Assembly (NCBI GenBank): GCA_026874595.1
Contig: CM049318.1
Location: 41,582,456 to 41,646,455, forward strand
Origin: Sipunculus nudus
Taxonomy: Eukaryota > Annelida > Sipuncula > Golfingiida > Sipunculidae
DNA length: 64,000 nucleotides
Direction of reading: 5' to 3'
Of the stretch, positions 63,455 to 64,000 are shown in pieces. Under the pieces are notes generated by a model. It was given only the letters and a program-made list of their open reading frames with translations, made no database searches and was not told the DNA's origin. The position numbers and the translations under genes are program-made. Position 1 is the first letter of the stretch. Each line of letters begins with the position of its first letter.

Positions 63455-64000
63455 TCGCTATGGGTATAACTTGTAGACAGGAGTCAACATTTAGTGGTTG
63501 GGAGTGGATACGTGTTCGTTTTTATGGCTCCTACTATATACATGGGCTGTTGTTGGAGTCGCGTACGTCGACCGCCAGTTACGACGTTGGTAGTTGGGTG
63601 GATAGATGTGTACGCGTGTGGTTGTGAGAAGTGATTTTTATAGATCACTTCATCCCCTGACCGTTCACATATATCAGACCGGTGCATTATGAAACGGTGT
63701 GCCCAGCGTAATAACATTGTGATGAATAACCAGGTTTTTCTATTCTTTACTTGAACCTTTCCAGAGGAGCATGCCAGGTCAGAATGACAGGAGATTCGTC
63801 ACAGAAATCTACCTAAGTGGGTCTATTCATGACTTATAATGAATGAAACCCCGTCCTGACAGACTGCAGAGCCTACAACAATCCGGGGTTGCCACTCCTC
63901 AATCACCTGTTCTATACGTCATTTACTTAACTTAAATGGCAATATCACTACAGTTTCTGTCAAAACTTAGCCAGGATTTTAAGATGGGTCTAGACGTCGT
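63455..64000. other. No gene seen at the window end
   Basis: High-complexity sequence without recognised features. A 77-codon minus frame at 63484-63717 is not recognised. Confidence 0.4.

Overview
This window looks like non-coding, repeat-dominated nuclear DNA from an invertebrate, most likely a marine mollusc and probably a bivalve. The sequence is AT-rich. It has long (TA)n microsatellites, many poly-G/poly-C runs, AGGTCA-rich tandem repeats, a Penelope-type hammerhead ribozyme, and Gypsy-, LINE- and MITE-type fragments. No complete host gene is visible. Open frames longer than 100 codons are almost all translations of repeats. The organism call rests on general familiarity with bivalve repeats, not on a marker gene.

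Layout. 1-6 kb: an (ATC)n tract, a 175-bp pogo-like MITE, then a (TA)n tract with two minus-strand miniature LTR elements (TRIMs) whose LTRs carry a tRNA-like promoter. 10.8-11.5 kb: compound (TA)/(GA) microsatellites. 12.7-16.4 kb: a 3.75-kb element with ~250-290-bp terminal inverted repeats enclosing two other repeat families. 17.6-17.9 kb: a reverse-transcriptase C-terminal fragment. 22.7-23.7 kb: a 97-bp near-perfect palindrome with a full hammerhead ribozyme, between (TA)n tracts. 26.0-26.4 kb: a foldback element. 28.0-30.8 kb: a decayed LINE broken by a MITE and an 834-bp solo LTR. 32.7 and 41.9 kb: two copies of one ~525-bp MITE. 34.7 kb: a second, shorter copy of the hammerhead element. 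36.9-40.5 kb: a 3.6-kb element with ~0.85-0.95-kb inverted arms. 45.3-49.3 kb: a composite repeat (a 147-bp array followed by a ~340-bp array). 50.8 kb: a second copy of the 185-bp MITE. 53.6-55.3 kb: two abutting minisatellites (25 bp and 31 bp). 57.2 kb: a Harbinger-like MITE. 59.9-63.5 kb: further repeat copies and a diverged tandem duplication.

How the parts relate. Most features are non-autonomous mobile DNA and its debris. Retroelements of different classes (Penelope-like, TRIM, solo LTR) all sit in (TA)n tracts, suggesting these act as insertion sites or safe havens. The two most notable structures are the hammerhead-bearing palindrome, whose shorter sister copy is joined within about 2 nt of the predicted ribozyme cleavage site, and the TRIM pair, which has a tRNA-Pro-type primer-binding site and a Pol III-like promoter inside the LTR. 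Between repeats lie high-complexity stretches that could include exons or conserved non-coding elements of neighbouring genes, but this cannot be shown from one sequence.
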